Shown here piece after piece: positions 11,187 through 21,205 of a stretch of DNA of 64,000 bases. Both the position numbers and the translations under genes were made by a program. The stretch's first letter is position 1, and the number at the start of each line of letters is the position of its first letter. The stretch comes from Ampelomyces quisqualis (Eukaryota; Ascomycota; Dothideomycetes; Pleosporales; Phaeosphaeriaceae), in NCBI GenBank assembly GCA_018398575.1, contig JAGTXZ010000003.1:372001-436000 (forward strand). The letters are read 5' to 3'. Below the pieces are notes generated by a model, which worked only from the letters and a program-made list of their open reading frames with translations, was not told the DNA's origin and ran no database searches.

Positions 11187-12119
11187 GGCGTCGGGCGGTG
11201 CGCGGGCGAGAGATGGGGGGGGAAGGGGGGCGGGTGTTGACCTCTTATCTCTACTGTACGTCCCCCCTGGGCCTAGACTAGGTTGAGGCGGGTGCAGCTG
11301 GCTGGTGGAGCGGGAAGGCCGAGGCGGCGCGTCGTTCACAGAGAGAAAAGAAGATGCAGGCGAACTGGACACGGGACAGCGTCGCCGCGGCTTTTAGAGG
11401 GCGCCCTCGCACTCCCAACGTAACCAAGAGCCTCCCTCTGCCCTCCCTCGCAAACCTTCACTGTTTGCACACGAGACGCCTGTTCCAACACTGCCGCGCG
11501 GCACGGCACGCTGAAACTGCTCTTTCGTCCACCCTCGGTCTAGCCTTCCCGAATCTGCTTGCCGAGAAGGCAGCGCACATGCACTTCAAGACGTTCCGAC
11601 TGGTGGAAACAAACACTCACTTGCAAGGGGGTCCTTCTGCTTGATTTGAGGCTAGTACTGCGTACCACTACTCCGTACTTACTCACACACCTTGGCACGC
11701 TACCTAATAGCTTCCGCCCCACCTGTTTGCCTGCTGGGAAATCTACAGATGAGAAACTTCCGATGGATTGCGAAAGACCCCCTAATAATACACACAAATC
11801 CTTACAAGCACAAGATCGGCGTTTGCACCTTATGACAAGCCAATGCAACGCAAACAGCCGTTGATCAGTCTCTATGACGCTTCTCCATAGTACCTAGGTA
11901 CGCGTCCTCTTTGTAGCCGTCTTGGCAAATACGTCAGTCGTTCGGCTTCTGTGTCAGCCCGGATTCTCCCACGTTTCATGCCCCGGGCTGCTGCCCTTCT
12001 GGTAACAATGCTGACCGTAAGGTGTTTTGTGTGACGATGAACCTACTTACTCCGTACTCTGGATTACATCGACACTGATTCGAGTCAACACCTGTCACTC
12101 GCGCCTCAACAGTTGCAAG
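11187..12119. other. Upstream region of the mannosyltransferase gene
   Basis: Probable promoter and 5' UTR at 11187-11450, then non-coding sequence. It contains two copies of the recurring nonamer TACTCCGTA (11669-11677 and 12048-12056). Confidence 0.5.
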
Positions 12120-12185
12120 GCTAGAAGAACGCTAGAAGAACGCTAGAAGAACGCTAGACGGACGCTAGAAGGACGCTAGAAGGAA
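12120..12185 (+). repeat. 11-bp minisatellite, six units
   Basis: Six head-to-tail copies of an 11-base unit: GCTAGAAGAAC three times, then GCTAGACGGAC, GCTAGAAGGAC and GCTAGAAGGAA. It lies 54 bases outside the left end of the inverted-repeat element at 12240. Confidence 0.9.
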
Positions 12186-12239
12186 AAGCTTCTACAGACG
12201 CGCCAAGAAAGCAAACTAGGTAAGCAACTAACTCATCTC

Positions 12240-12787
12240 GGGAGAAGTTATTGCGCACCCCCATAGTGAAGTAGCCTACACCCCTACTGCCCTATTAGGC
12301 TTAATGTGACGCAGCCAAGGCGCCCAATTCTACATCAGGATTCTTTGGCTGGCACATCTTAATTTAAAAAAATTGTATTAAAACTATCGTACAGGCTACG
12401 AATGTTACCCTATTATATAATCTTGTTCTCCCTGCTAGAATCCTCGCTAGCACGAGGCAACGGCATGCGCAACAGGTTATACAAAAGCTTGCCTGCAGCA
12501 GGCGGCGACAGCAACAGCAACAGCAACAGTAAGGTTAGGCGTGTTAACATTTTAACAGACTGAACAGCACAGCAAATTTGGTGTACAGCTACCTAACAGA
12601 AATGATAGATAAGACTACTAGATAGCTATCTACCTAGTCACAATACAGCGCCCAAACCTCTGCAATCATCGCCCCGCTGCAGGATTACTATAGCCCGCAA
12701 TGGCGCCGCGCTATATAACCGCTACACCCAGAATGGGCAATGGGGGTGTGGGCTACTTTACTATGGGGGTGCGCAATAACTTCTCCC
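12240..12787. mobile_element. Short inverted-repeat transposable element (MITE-like)
   Basis: The left end (12240-12292) and the reverse complement of the right end (12735-12787) match over about 53 bases. The first 28 are identical, beginning GGGAGAAGTTATTGCGCACC. I count four mismatches in the rest and all are transitions, as RIP would give. The 548-base element has no full transposase. A short frame ending in a Gln run before TAA (about 12430-12532, with a CAG/CAA microsatellite) could be a residue of one. TCATCTC occurs immediately left (12233-12239) and two bases right of the element (12790-12796), a possible imperfect target duplication. I cannot assign a superfamily. Confidence 0.7.
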
Positions 12788-12789
12788 TT

Positions 12790-14511
12790 TCATCTCCCAG
12801 CTTTCCCTCCCATGTCCGCCAACCACCCATGATCAACACTACACCATTCCCCCCCTCCCTTCCTTCTCACTGCATGAATCTCCGTCCCCACGCCGCGATT
12901 CACCTTCTCCCTATCCACCCATTCCGCAACCATATACCCCCTTTCCCTATCATTCAGCTTCCATTCATCCTCTTTGTTCTCCCTCAGCCAGCGCATCAAC
13001 TGCACGGGGACCACGCCCGCAGGCATATTCTGCAAACTCTTGACATCCGCAGGGATCCAGCCTTGGAAGACGTGCAGGTACGTGATGCGTCGCCAGGCCG
13101 TGTTCCAATCTGGTCCTGGGGCCGAAGGGCGCATGGACCATGCGTGGTCGGCCGACGTCGTGGGCGCTTCGGGACGCCATGTTAGCGCTTTGAGCCAGGT
13201 GCAGCCTTCGAGGTCGAGCCATTGCAGTGAGTATGTGTTTATCGAGAAGCGCCGGAGAATGTTTGTTGCTTCGTGCCAGTCGTCGTCCAGGTCCGAGTAA
13301 AACGGTGTACCGCCGAGGGAGACGCGGGCGTAATTGGATACCATGGATGTGGTCGACGAGTTCGGTGTGAGAGTTGGCCGAGGCCAGTATGCGAGGGAGA
13401 GGTGGGTGATCTTGTTGAGATGCGGGCAGATTTTGACGAGGTCGGGCCACGAGGCACATTCGCCTGCATGGGCGAGCGAGAGGCGGCTGAGGTTGGTGAA
13501 GTGAGGTGTGCTAAGTTGTGCTGGGAGAACTAGTGCTTCCGCAGATAAACATGGGTCGTCGTCGACATCTTCCCATGATTCGGCTACGTCTGCTGTAGCC
13601 TTACCCTTCCCTTTCGCAACGGGCTCTCTGAGACTCAATGCTTGCAGGTCCTCAGGTACTTGTGAGAGAATGCGCTTGAGACATTTGCCCACATCGTGAA
13701 CCGTCAGATTCTCATTCAGGAGTCCTGTAAGATCAAGGAAGCGCACGTCCTCCCATTCTAACGGATCCTCGCCTTCAGGCTGGAACAAGATTTTGAGCGA
13801 CTTCAAGTCCAAGCAACCTTCTTCGCCATAGAGTGTGAGATAGCTCAGCAAAGCCTCCCTCAGAACCATAGGCAGCGTAGGTATGTAGTATTGTTCGTAC
13901 TCGGACAGCTCGACCCAATGCTCGGCAAACGTTCGCAGGCAATAGTGCCGTAAACTCCGTGGAGGTGGCAGTCGCTAGTCACGAGTAAGAAGTCTGTATA
14001 ATGACGTTAAGCTCGGGACACAGCGAGGCAACACGCTTCTAGAGGTGGTAAGCAAGCGTACCTGGAAGTCTTCCTCGGTCACCCTCGCGAGATGACTGAA
14101 CCGAGAAGCTGCTCGCTCGCCGGGCTTCTTCCAGCCATGTCCGCGTGTCGGCTTGGGCGCATATCGGCTGGTATGTAGCCAGCTGCTCGGTGCTGCTGGT
14201 CCTGGTGGCGGTCGTGTGCCTCCCGGTCCTCGAGTGCGCATCCTGGTGCCAGCCTTTGGTTTGGGCGCATTAACTTCCGGTATATGCAAGATGCGCCGTA
14301 CATCTGGCGGCACAGTGCGGCTGCTTACGGCCAAAGACATGTCATTTCTCTGCTCTATCGTCGGTCGCGGGGTCTGTTCGCGCCGCAGTTGTGCTATGCG
14401 CTGGTTGACGGTTTGCGGCGTGGTGGGCATAGCACGCGAGCTTTGCAGCGACGGGTGGACATGGTTTGGCCTTGTTGTTGTATATGCAGGCGTGTGCTTC
14501 TTGGGCATCAT
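12790..14511 (-). CDS. Conserved fungal protein with leucine-rich-repeat-like region
   Basis: Two exons: 14511-14062 and 13974-12790, with an 87-base intron (GTACGC...GACTAG). The product is 544 aa from the first ATG. A second in-frame ATG at 14430 (MPTTPQTVNQRIAQLRREQ) may be the true start, because the sequence becomes regular there. After the intron comes FAEHWVELSEYEQYYIPTLP, then LREALLSYLTLYGEEGCLDL. In the middle, Leu-rich segments such as LSRLSLAHAGECASWPDL and ITHLSLAYWPRPTL recur with spacing like irregular LRRs, followed by LQWLDLEGCTWLKAL. There is no membrane segment. I recognise it as a widespread but unnamed ascomycete protein. Its stop codon lies three bases beyond an inverted-repeat element, so the natural C-terminus may have been altered. 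Confidence 0.8.
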
Positions 14512-15261
14512 CAGCTACCAAGCAGCTGTGCCACGTTTGGGTGCCCTGTAATGGAGGCTTGTCGAACGATTTATAAGTAGTGGTATCATGCGCTAGTGGG
14601 GTACAGCGCTTGTGACTCAATGCTGACAGGATTGAGATTGGCAGGTGTCTCCTGTTCCTTAGATGGACTGATTAGAGTCATGGAAGACAGGGCGACGAGG
14701 GGAATGGTGGCTCAGCTGTTGGTTGTTGTGCATGGAGAGTCGGCATAGGCGCTATGGAGTTGGAGTTCGCCATGAATCATGATTGCCATGACGCCACCCA
14801 TCGACGCGTCAAGTCCGACGCGGACGACCTCGAAGAGATGCTATCCAATCAACATTGTCGTCTGATGGTAATGTCAGTGATTTATTTCGATGCTGACAAC
14901 AGCCACGCGCTGAGAATGTAGGCTTGGCCGTGTCGCGCCGTCAAACCTTGGCTTCTCGCATCTCTCCTATCGGCGATCAACTCATTCAGGTTCCTGCTGA
15001 AGTTGCTTCACCTGGCCTCTCATGTTTCATAATAAGTCGGATGTAAGCTCGCACACCAAAGCTACAGCGCAACACAGCAATATCCTAAGCTATACTAACA
15101 ATTCATTTAGAAAATGCATAGCAGTAGAGATTAAACATGTTTAGGTTGCAAAAGGTTTTTTACCTTTTATACCTCGCATGTATTGAGGATGACGTTAAAG
15201 ACGAATATCTCCCCTTGCGTACGTCAGGAGATACGTATTTGCAAGTGGACCCACGTCCACT
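14512..15261. other. No gene seen
   Basis: Promoter side of the LRR-like gene, then increasingly AT-rich sequence leading into the decayed kinase region. No supportable coding frame. Confidence 0.5.
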
Positions 15262-15681
15262 GCTAGTGATTACAAATTTGATGCTCATGGCAAATTGAAG
15301 TCCGAGAACTTACTGAAGCATCCTTCGCGAACAAATGAAAGGGGTATACTTGTGACCGCAGGCCTAGGCTTAGCGAGGCTCGATTCGGCAATAAGCAAGA
15401 CTCAGACCGAGAGTCAGACTCATGGTACACCACAATACAACTCTCCAGAATGCAGCATTCTGGGGGCCACGGTGAGGCCGAATTACGAAAATTGGACATT
15501 TGGCTGTCTTCTGCTCGAATTGGTTGGCTGGGCGTATGAGGGAAACGATGCTCGGGGGTACTTCATGGGAAGCCTATCCGCTCCTTTTCCATCTGAAAGT
15601 GAGGTGAATACAGCTGTCGCAACCCATGAAATATTCGTTTGTGCATCACCGTCGCCCTACAGTATCAGGATCTCATGCTAA
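15262..15681 (+). pseudogene. Protein-kinase C-lobe fragment
   Basis: The open frame carries HGKLKSENLLKHPSRTNERG, then GLGLARLD, HGTPQYNSPECS and WTFGCLLLELVGWAYEGNDA. These align by eye with the catalytic loop, magnesium loop, activation segment and helix F of fungal Ser/Thr kinases. The N-lobe is absent. The catalytic-loop Asp is Lys (HGK in place of HGD/HRD) and the DFG motif is GLG, so it could not be an active kinase. No ATG opens the frame upstream of the homology. The sequence loses kinase character after about 15600. It is best read as a relic of a member of an expanded fungal kinase family. A second, fuller copy lies 300 bases downstream in the same orientation. Confidence 0.7.
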
Positions 15682-15977
15682 GTAACACAAAGAACAGGCA
15701 CTAGTTTATCATGTAAAATAAAAATGGTCACCGATGGGTGCAGCACATGTTCGTCAGGGAATGCGGCTGGACATGTTGGACTCGTTTAGATAGAATCGAT
15801 CTCCTGGAGGTCTGACCAAGTATGATTCGCACCTGCACCAAACATGTCAAAGCGTCAATGCACAAGCGAGCGTACACGTGGTGCATTCCCCAGCCGGTTA
15901 GCCCAAGGTTAAGCTCCAAAGCCTTTACCTACAACAGCTCCACCATTCTTTACCTCCGCCAAGTCCGATCTCCCAGA

Positions 15978-16844
15978 ATGGAGCTCTTGAAATACATGGG
16001 TAGCACCTCACAATTCTCTCGTGCGAGCCCAGACCGCATTATCAAGTCGCCAATGGAAATCTGGAGAGGTAACCCTAACTATCAAAAACGGGAGGAAGAA
16101 AACGCTAAAGCTATTGCTATCGAGGCGCAGATACTGGAGAAACTCGGCAGCCATCCTAGGATCGTCCCGTCCGTAGAACCTCAAACGCCATTAGAACCTA
16201 GAGCTAAGCATTGTTTACAGATTCTGGGGAGCCCATAAAACTGGCATCGAGCTTAGCGAAGCAAGCCACGGAAACCTGCAAGCCTATATTGACTCGAATA
16301 ACGTCGCGATCGGTAGTTTGTTGCGTTGGAAATGGAGCCTGCAAGCGGTTGAAGCCGTGGCATTTCTACATGAGCAGGACGTGATACACTCAGATCTGCG
16401 ACTCGAGAACTATCTGGTGCATGGTCCGTCGGTTCATGTATTGGCTCCTCACTCTCACTCGACCTGTGGCTTTGCGAATTTGGTGGATCGAAGTGCGAAG
16501 AATTAGGGTTAAATGGCGGGAAACTACCTGACGATCCATTTTTCGATCCCAGGGAGCCATAGGTCGTGTCACTTGCGACCGACGTTTTCAGCTTAGGAAC
16601 CATCATATACACTATACTGATGGGGCATTGGCCGCACAGAGAGGATGCGTCTCCTGTCACAAGGGAAGACATAACTGCCGATGAGACGGAGGTGAACGCT
16701 TTATTTATGGATGGGGAGTTCCGTAACCTATCGAACATGATCAGTGGAGAAGTAATTAAGGGATGTTGGAATCACCAATATCAAACGGGCAAGGACGTCC
16801 TAGAAGCTCTCATATTGAGAATAGAATCAAATATGCTAGAATAG
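15978..16844 (+). pseudogene. Protein-kinase pseudogene, nearly full length
   Basis: ATG at 15978 opens an N-lobe (MELLKYMGSTSQFSRASPDR, IIKSP with the VAIK-type Lys, then EAQILEKLGSHPRIVP). A 52-base intron (16169-16220) restores PFWGAHKTGIELSEASHGNL. The catalytic loop is HSDLRLENYLVHG (about 16386-16424). The frame then breaks. The family-like continuation LWLCEFGGSKCEELGLNGG is in another frame from about 16458, so an indel lies in a CT-rich stretch near 16445-16460. In that frame a TAG at 16560-16562 interrupts DPREP-stop-VVSLATDVFSLG, where relatives usually have Trp. The rest (TILMGHWPHRED ... VIKGCWNHQY) is intact to the stop at 16842-16844. The DFG Asp is Glu. I infer loss of function with RIP-type change. 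Confidence 0.8.
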
Positions 16845-18059
16845 TTGGTGCTAGCACGTGCTACTTGGCACAAGGCCAAAGAAGATGTTCGTATATAATT
16901 CACCGTGACTATCTCTTCCGTCGCAACCTTGACGTGTTTTCACGATCTCAACGACACTGGCGCAGCATTTGTACTAGCCGACACAGACGCGCTCAGGACA
17001 TTTATAGAAGTAATAGGCTAACTACTAGTATAGCTATACTAGCTCTTATAAGACTCTCTAGTATATGATTCTTCTCCCCACAGCGCTAAGCTCTTCACAG
17101 AATGGTGAACGAGGTGATGCTTGAGGCGACCATGACGGTCGAACATTCCGAATGCAAGGTCATCAGTATATAGGGCGAAGGCTTCCAAGTTCCCATGGAA
17201 GTCGGGGTTTGAGGATCGATCGATGAGGTAGGCCTCGGAATTGCCGACGCCGAAAAACCCGCGCTCGTTGGCTTCGGAGAGACTTGACTGCGTGCACCGC
17301 GAGGTGGACGCTCAATGTGCACGTCAACGATGTAGTTCTTCTCATTGGGCTCTGACATGATGCGATTATCGCGGAGAGGAAAATTGAACAGTGAGAAGAT
17401 GTTTTGTGGCTACGAGGAAGGGGGTTGCGTGACGAGAGCAACCTGGTACCCAACCAGGAATTTCTAACCCTGCCCTCGGATAGATGAGTAAAAAGTGCGA
17501 GTTAGTACTAGAATAGGTGTTATTTGTCGTCTTGCGCCGTGGTTGGTTCACCCACAATTTCCGCTCATGTTGGACAGAGCATGGCGCATAGCACACACAT
17601 CGCATACACGAGGCCCTGAATTGAGAATTTACCGCAGATAAGAGAAATTAGGTAAGGCACATTGGCTCATTTCTATCGCCGTGGAGCCAACAAGCGTATT
17701 TGGGGCGGCCAGAATTGCAGTTGGACGCGCTCCGGTATTTGAGGCGTTTGGAATTGGAAAACTACAATATGGTTAGGGGATCATGGTGGTGCATAGTATA
17801 TTGTTGGTTTAGTGTCTAGTCTCACGAAGAGGTGTAAGTCGGTTTGTGAAGTATGTCGGTACGGGACCGCTAAGTAACAAAATCGCCTTGGACTCATCCA
17901 TGGTCGAGGGGACCCTTTGTTGATACCCAATCCTACCACTACAAAACGAATTCTTTGAGACCCATTTTCCTCATCACCTACTTCTTCTCCTCCCCCAACT
18001 TAAAACCCCACACCTGAAGAGCCAAAATCACCATCAAAAACACACAGATCACATTCATC
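16845..18059. other. No supportable gene
   Basis: Short open frames only. A minus-strand frame of 87 codons (17095-17358) has no motif or splice evidence. 17900-18059 is probably the promoter of the short gene that starts at 18060. Confidence 0.4.
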
Positions 18060-18771
18060 ATGGTTCAAACACGTTCCCAAGCACGGGATCACGCGTCTCG
18101 TTGTACCAAGACCTGTATCATCAAAGGCCACGTCAAAAAAGTCCGGATCTGCTCCAAACCCACAACCTCCTAGTTCTACCATCAAGACCGAATCACACCG
18201 GATCCAGAAATCACCACACGACTTCTCCCACAACCCCCATCCCACGCAAGCCTCAACGCCCCCCAATCTCTCTCCAAGCTCAGCAGAGTCTTCGGCGTCA
18301 CCGGCTTCAACCTCATCCTCCACCATCCCCCCCATCTATCCCGAAACCCTCAATTCTCTCCGGCTTTATGTTGAGACCTTCATCGCCAAGTGCGGCTTCA
18401 CGGAGGGCTGGGAGCCAGTTGAGCCAGAGGGCAAGATCCGCACAGCTGTTTTCGGCCATGTGCTTCGAGCAGCACATGTTGTGGTAAGCAGATTGCAGGC
18501 AGAGCAGGATGTCGAGATCATCGAGCACGCGCTGGGGTGGGGACTAGCGTTGTATCGAACTGGAGGGGATTGTGGTGGTAGGGAGGAGATGGAAGGCATG
18601 AGTGAAGCACATCAGGGGGTGTATGCGTTTGTTAGATGGAGTTTGGAGCAGGCTCAAGTAGAGGACGGCTGTGGGGAGGTGTGCTGGGATCTTGAAACCA
18701 TAATGATGCGGAGAGGAAGGGAAGCTGGCATTGAAGCCGGATACGACGATAATCGCAAAGTGTTACGTTGA
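18060..18771 (+). CDS. Uncharacterised small protein, apparent frameshift
   Basis: ATG at 18060 gives MVQTRSQARDHASR, a start typical of many Pleosporalean proteins. That frame meets a TAG about 115 bases on. The plus-one frame, open but without its own ATG, continues naturally with SSKATSKKSGSAPNPQPPSS, a Ser/Pro-rich linker, and then a folded-looking part: NSLRLYVETFIAKCGFTEGW, AVFGHVLRAAHVVVSRLQ, EQDVEIIEHALGWGLALYR and a C-terminal helix ending at TGA 18769-18771. I found no GT-AG intron that makes the shift, so a one-base frameshift (or a sequencing error) near 18095-18115 is likely. No domain recognised; mostly alpha-helical, intracellular. Confidence 0.5.
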
Positions 18772-18808
18772 TTTGAGGCCGGTAGTTTTATGTGTAGCAC
18801 GAGACTAA

Positions 18809-20911
18809 CTATTCCAGGCCCTTGCCTTCTTGAAGTAACGCAATGCCGTTTTCTCGCAACTTGAACTTTTGGACCTTCCCACTTGCTGTTTTGGGATATG
18901 TGTCGACCCAGAAGACATATTTCGGTACTGCCACATTCACAATCAGCCTCATGCAAGTCAAAGTCAAGCGCAAAACTTACCAAGATGGTGACTCAATTTC
19001 TCCCTGACCCAGGTCCTGACTTCATCTGCCGTTACATCACCTTCGCTCTGCTTGACGACAAACGCTGCAACCACTTCGCCATATCGCTCATCTGGCAGCC
19101 CCACCACACTAATCTCTCTTACTTTGGGATGTGCAAAGAGGCAGTTCTCAACCTCCAACGGGTGAATGTTCTCGCCGCCTTTGATGATCAGATCCTTTAT
19201 CCGACCAGTAATCTTGATATATCCTTCCTCATCTATCGACGCCTCATCGCCAGTATGCATCCATAGCACGCCATCTTGGTCTGGCACTAGGTTTTCTTTT
19301 GTACGCTTCTCGTCCTCCCAGTAGCCTTTCATAACGAGGTAGCCAGAGACTGCCAGCTCGCCGCGCTGGTCGACGTCAAGTGTTTGAGTCCAATCGGAGG
19401 GATTGACGACTTTGGCTTTCACGTGTGGTAGTAACCGGCCTACGCTGTCGATGCGCTTCTCAATCGGATCGTCCGTGGTTGTCATTGCCGAGACAGGGGA
19501 AGTTTCCGTCATACCATAACATATCGTGAGTTCAGTGAGGTTTAATGTCTTGTGAAGTTTGCGCATGAGTTCTGAGGGTATTGAAGAGCCCGCCGCTATA
19601 CCTGTGCGTAGGTATTGGTATCCTTCGCGCGGAACAGCGCCTTTCGAGATAAGGTCTAGTTGTGCAACGAACATGGTCGGTACGCTGTGAAGTGCCGTAG
19701 CCTTGTGATCGCGGATGGCTTCAAGTGTAGCAACGGGGTCGAAGGCCTCTTTGGGGAACACGATGGCCGAGCCGTGGGTCGCGGTGGCCATGTAACCTAG
19801 AACACATCCGAAGCAGCTGCACACGTCAGTTGTCAGATCTGAGATGGCGGTAGAAATTCGTACTGAAACAAAGGTGGCGGACAGCACACAATGTCCTCCG
19901 GTGTCAATAACATGCGGTCGCCAATGCTGTTACCATTATTCAAGATGCTCTTATGCGACAAGCATGCAGCCTTTGGCATACTTGTAGTGCCCGATGTGAA
20001 TTGTATATTCGCAATCTCATTCGGGTCCAGCCCCTGATCTTGAAGCGCGCTGTCTAGTCCACCATTTTCCACGATATTCTCATATCTCCGTAAGCTCCTG
20101 TACTCCGCAGCATCTATCCGCCCTGCCGAATTGTCCACCAGCACGACAGACTTCAACGACGGCACCAGCTCAGATTCGAGCTTCGAGCCGGCGAGATTCG
20201 GTACGAGATGTGTCAAAAGCGAGATATTCGAGCGTGGGTCTTTTCGAGGGAGGTTAGTTTCGGCGCCAATGATCAGAGTCGAGGCGTCGAGGTGGTTCAG
20301 GGCAGCGAGGACCTGCGGTGCGTTGAAGGCTGGGTTTAATGGGACCTATGAGTACGTTGTCAGTGTCTGTGGAACTAGGGTTCCGCATATAAATACTAGT
20401 ATCGCTCCAAGCTTAAACAGCGCATAGGTGAGCTGTTCCATCCGTCAGCCCCCTTTCGTCCGCAGCTTGTATAGACTATACCGTGGCGAACTCGACATTA
20501 TTGCCCAGTGACACAGCAACTCTGTCCCCTTTCTTCACGCCAATGTTCTGGAGACCTCTCGCAAGCTTGTTCGAGCCGCGATCGAGCGCATCATATGTGA
20601 GGCTCGTTCGCTGGTGGTGCGATATCACCCTCGTTGAGCATCAGCCAAGTTCCAAGACATGGTTGAACACGACTCTCACGCGTTCCGATCTCCATACTGC
20701 TTCACAACACCGGCAAAGTGCTGCGGAACAGTCTGCTCCAGTAACGGAGGCTATCCTCCCCATCACCATCAGCCACGCTCCAACCACGCGCCTGGCAGGC
20801 TCGAGTGCATACCTCGGTCGGCCCAACCGCGAACGCTTTAGTCAGTAGTCCACGCCTCGTGTCACGAAAATGCGAACACGTTCGGGTGCGAGCAAGCAGC
20901 GTCCGAAGCAT
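18809..20911 (-). CDS. Acyl-CoA synthetase (AMP-binding family)
   Basis: Seven exons: 20911-20813, 20750-20680, 20602-20482, 20432-20397, 20345-19864, 19816-18981 and 18927-18809. All introns are GT-AG and all phases close, giving 587 aa. The enzyme activates a carboxylic acid with ATP and transfers it to CoA. The P-loop is FTSGTTSMPKAACLSH (about residues 225-240), with Ser where most relatives have Gly. The downstream motifs are YGMTETSP, WMHTGDEASIDEEGY, KITGRIKDLIIKGGENIHP and the C-terminal catalytic lysine motif PKTASGKVQK (Lys about 566). The N-terminus, MLRTLLARTRTCSHFRDTRR, has no acid and many Arg, as in a mitochondrial presequence. There is no peroxisomal SKL end. This fits medium-chain acyl-CoA synthetase (ACSF2-like) better than 4-coumarate ligase, but substrate is not determined. 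Confidence 0.93.
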
Positions 20912-21205
20912 CTTTGCGCTGCAGCAGCATGAAAAGAGAGATGGTGGATACCAACATTGGCGGACTTGGGCGTCAGGATTGAGCCGCGGGTGACCGCTTG
21001 GTCAGGTACAGAATATGCGGGGTAGCTTTGAGCTTCCGACAGGGGTCTGGACACGTGAGGAGTGCGTGCGGAAGAGGACTTGTATGCGTGGCGCGTTGGA
21101 CACCAAGACACGAATTAATTCAAGGCATGTCTCATGCGATGACGAGGCTGTTGTTCGAAAAGGCCAAAATCCCTGGCTTGATTATCCATTCCCAAGCGCG
21201 TTGCA

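Noticed and set aside
10338..11240. Plus-strand open frame of 300 codons
   Set aside because: It is the antisense shadow of the GC-rich mannosyltransferase coding sequence, whose family motifs are unambiguous.
11187..11372. N-terminal extension of the mannosyltransferase by 62 codons
   Set aside because: The frame is open but begins at GTG with no ATG before 11186, and the signal anchor belongs at the N-terminus.
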